From JBBPXY01 sp038200435 (GTDB lineage: Bacteria; Actinomycetota; Thermoleophilia; Solirubrobacterales; Solirubrobacteraceae): 16,845 nucleotides of DNA. Both the position numbers and the translations under genes were made by a program. The stretch covers positions 1 to 16,845 of the forward strand of contig JBBPXY010000028.1 in assembly GCA_038200435.1 (NCBI GenBank), written 5' to 3'. Below the pieces are notes generated by a model. That model made no database searches and was not told where the DNA came from. It saw only the letters and a list, made by a program, of their open reading frames with translations. Each line of letters starts with the position of its first letter. Position 1 is the stretch's first letter. Below are positions 13,092 through 16,845 of the stretch, one piece after another.

Positions 13092-14498
13092 TCAGCCAGG
13101 GCCGCTGGGCGAGCCCGAGCCCGAGCCGCTGAGCCCATCGTCGCCCGAATAGTCTCGGCGGGTCAAGCCGCCGGAGTCTGCCGGCAGATCTCCCGAGCCG
13201 GGCCCGGAGGAATCCGAACCGGAGCCGGATGACTCCGATCCCGAGGTTCCAGAACCCGATCCGGAAGGTCCGGGACCGGAGGACTCGGAGCCTGACCCCT
13301 CGCCGCCCGAGGATCCGCTTCCGCTGTGCGAGCCATCCGAGCCCGAAGAGCCGCTGGGGCCCGGGCCAACGTGTGAGTCGTGGCCCCCGTCTCCGCCGGA
13401 CGGCCCGTCCCCGCCGCCCGGACCACGATGGTCAGAGGCGTCCGGCCTGGCGGTGGAGTCTTCAGCGCTTCCGCGCCGTCGGGATCCATCGGCGCGACCG
13501 GCGGAGCCGTGCCGGTCGGCACTGCGGCCCCGAGCGGCTGCGCTCTGGCCGCGGCCGTGAGCGCTGTCTGTGGCGGAACCGGCGCTCGCGGACTGCGCTC
13601 CTGCTCGCTCACCGGCCCCGGGCGCGGAAGGGGACGCCGAGCTCTTCTCAGCGATCTCGCGGACCAGCGGAGCCACCGCAGCAGCTCCCGCCCGGCTCAC
13701 CTGAGGATGATCCGGCGCGACGATCGTGGACGTGGCCAAGGCGCCGGCGGCCGCCACGACGACGCCTCCCTTGACCAGGACACCGGTGATCCCGGCGGCA
13801 CCGCCACCGGCCAGCGCCTCGGCAACGCGATCGCTCATCGAAGACCCATGGCGCGGGGTCGCCGCCCACGCAAGCATCGGGCCTGGAGTCAGCGCCGTGC
13901 AGGCGGCGCGCACCGTGCTGCGACCACGGTGGACGAGCTGGCGCACGGCGCTCTCGCTCAATCCGAGCCCTACGGCAATCTCCTGCCGGCTGCGGCCCTC
14001 GAGCGCCGTCTGCACCAGCGCGGCGCGTTGTCGGTCGGGGAGCTTGTTGACCTCGCTCACCATCGTGCTCACGCGGATGCGGCTCTCAACCTCTTCGTGA
14101 GGGCTCTGTGATCCAACGAGCCCTTCCGGTAGTTCGACGGAGCCGGGCGCGAGCGCCGCGGACTTCCAGGTGGCGTTGCGGACGATCTGGTGCAGCCAAC
14201 CGCGCACGTGCTCGACCTCGGCGCCTCCCAACAGGGAGGACCAGGCCTGCATCAGCGCCTGCTGCACCACGTCCTCGGCGCGCGGACCGGCGCCGAGCCC
14301 GCGCGCGAAGGAGAGCAGTGGCCGGTGGTAGCGCTCGACGAGAGTCGTGAACGCCTTCTCGCGCCCCTCGCGCGCGAGCTCCACGAGACGCTCGTCGCTC
14401 TGGGAGCGCAGCAGGACGTCAGAGAGCCAGGGACTCACGAGCGGCTTCCGCGCAGGAGTGTCATATGGAGGTAGATCCGGTGCGGAAGCAAAAGTCAC
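13092..14498 (-). CDS. ECF-type sigma factor with C-terminal membrane anchor and Ser/Gly-rich tail
   Basis: The 468-residue product begins with sigma region 2 (about 34-115, SDERLVELAREGREKAFTTL and RAEDVVQQALMQAWSS). Region 4 (about 147-204) includes LPDRQRAALVQTALEGRSRQ and its helix-turn-helix. After region 4, MSDRVAEALAGG leads into a hydrophobic segment (about 236-261). A tail of about 200 residues follows, low in complexity: first Ala/Ser/Arg, then Gly/Ser/Asp/Pro from about 360. Ordinary ECF factors are about 200 residues, so more than half is extra. If the helix spans the membrane, the tail would be outside. The GTG at 14498 gives the longest form; a GTG at 14438 (VSPWLSDVLL) is also possible. 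It follows secA by 33 bases on the same strand. Targets are unknown. Confidence 0.85.
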   Translation of the reverse strand: MTFASAPDLPPYDTPARKPLVSPWLSDVLLRSQSDERLVELAREGREKAFTTLVERYHRPLLSFARGLGAGPRAEDVVQQALMQAWSSLLGGAEVEHVRGWLHQIVRNATWKSAALAPGSVELPEGLVGSQSPHEEVESRIRVSTMVSEVNKLPDRQRAALVQTALEGRSRQEIAVGLGLSESAVRQLVHRGRSTVRAACTALTPGPMLAWAATPRHGSSMSDRVAEALAGGGAAGITGVLVKGGVVVAAAGALATSTIVAPDHPQVSRAGAAAVAPLVREIAEKSSASPSAPGAGERAGAQSASAGSATDSAHGRGQSAAARGRSADRHGSAGRADGSRRRGSAEDSTARPDASDHRGPGGGDGPSGGDGGHDSHVGPGPSGSSGSDGSHSGSGSSGGEGSGSESSGPGPSGSGSGTSGSESSGSGSDSSGPGSGDLPADSGGLTRRDYSGDDGLSGSGSGSPSGPG

Positions 14499-14508
14499 GC
14501 ACTGAATC

Positions 14509-14529
14509 GGAAACTTTCTAGGAAACCTT
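14509..14529. repeat. Two 9-bp direct repeats upstream of the sigma gene
   Basis: GGAAACTTT (14509-14517) and GGAAACCTT (14521-14529) differ at one base and are 12 bp apart centre to centre. They lie directly before the sigma factor start and after the secA stop. They could be a binding site, but nothing proves it. Confidence 0.35.
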
Positions 14530-14531
14530 GA

Positions 14532-16845
<2,314 letters not shown>

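Noticed and set aside
12611..13138. Minus-strand Ser/Ala/Arg-rich frame opposite the gene at 12657
   Set aside because: Low complexity, and it overlaps the end of the sigma gene; the plus frame has more natural composition.
13380..14111. Plus-strand open frame opposite the sigma factor tail
   Set aside because: Low-complexity Arg/Pro/Ser peptide; the minus frame has a recognisable sigma domain continuous with the tail.

Overview
The window is chromosomal DNA from a high-GC actinobacterium. The gene order, the coding style and the look of the sigma-factor and GAF-protein genes suggest a member of the Thermoleophilia (Solirubrobacterales-like); this is inference from protein impressions, not a phylogeny. 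Almost all of it is housekeeping sequence packed at near-zero spacing. The only mobile DNA is the 5' end of an IS1182-type transposase gene running off the left edge.

Layout. Left edge (1-200): the IS end, then a large hairpin. 251-5465, minus strand, read right to left: ftsE, ftsX, ctpA, rnr, smpB (septal ABC complex, carboxy-terminal protease, RNase R, tmRNA-binding protein). The genes overlap by 1 or 4 nt, except for a 43-nt ftsX-ctpA gap that holds an 18-bp palindrome and a probable second promoter. 5558-7586, plus strand: an M16 zinc protease and a VIT1/CCC1-type iron/manganese transporter. 7600-9434, minus strand: nadA and nadC, overlapping by 4 nt. 9469-10160, plus strand: two coupled small DUF1622-like membrane proteins. 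10338-12579, minus strand: a membrane GAF protein directly followed by prfB with its programmed +1 frameshift. 12657-13079, plus strand: a small helical protein. 13092-14498, minus strand: an ECF sigma factor with a transmembrane segment and a Ser/Gly-rich tail. 14532 to the right edge, minus strand: secA, lacking its N-terminus.

How it fits together. secA, prfB, ftsEX, ctpA, rnr and smpB lie in one orientation and link protein export, translation termination, ribosome rescue with RNA decay, and cell-wall division. Partial versions of this neighbourhood are known in mycobacteria (prfB-ftsE-ftsX-smpB) and Bacillus (secA-prfB and ftsE-ftsX-ctpB; rnr-smpB). Here the block is interrupted by about 5 kb of metabolism, metal-transport and membrane genes.

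The most notable features are a recurring TANNNT box 8-10 nt before the start codon of at least six genes (probable leaderless transcription), the membrane-anchored sigma factor, the GAF protein with a kinase-like helix but no phospho-acceptor histidine or ATPase domain, the coupled DUF1622-like pair, and several nested hairpins at gene ends. I found no CRISPR array, tRNA, rRNA, prophage or defence system. No stretch over 300 bases lacks a gene; the longest gap is 10161-10337.
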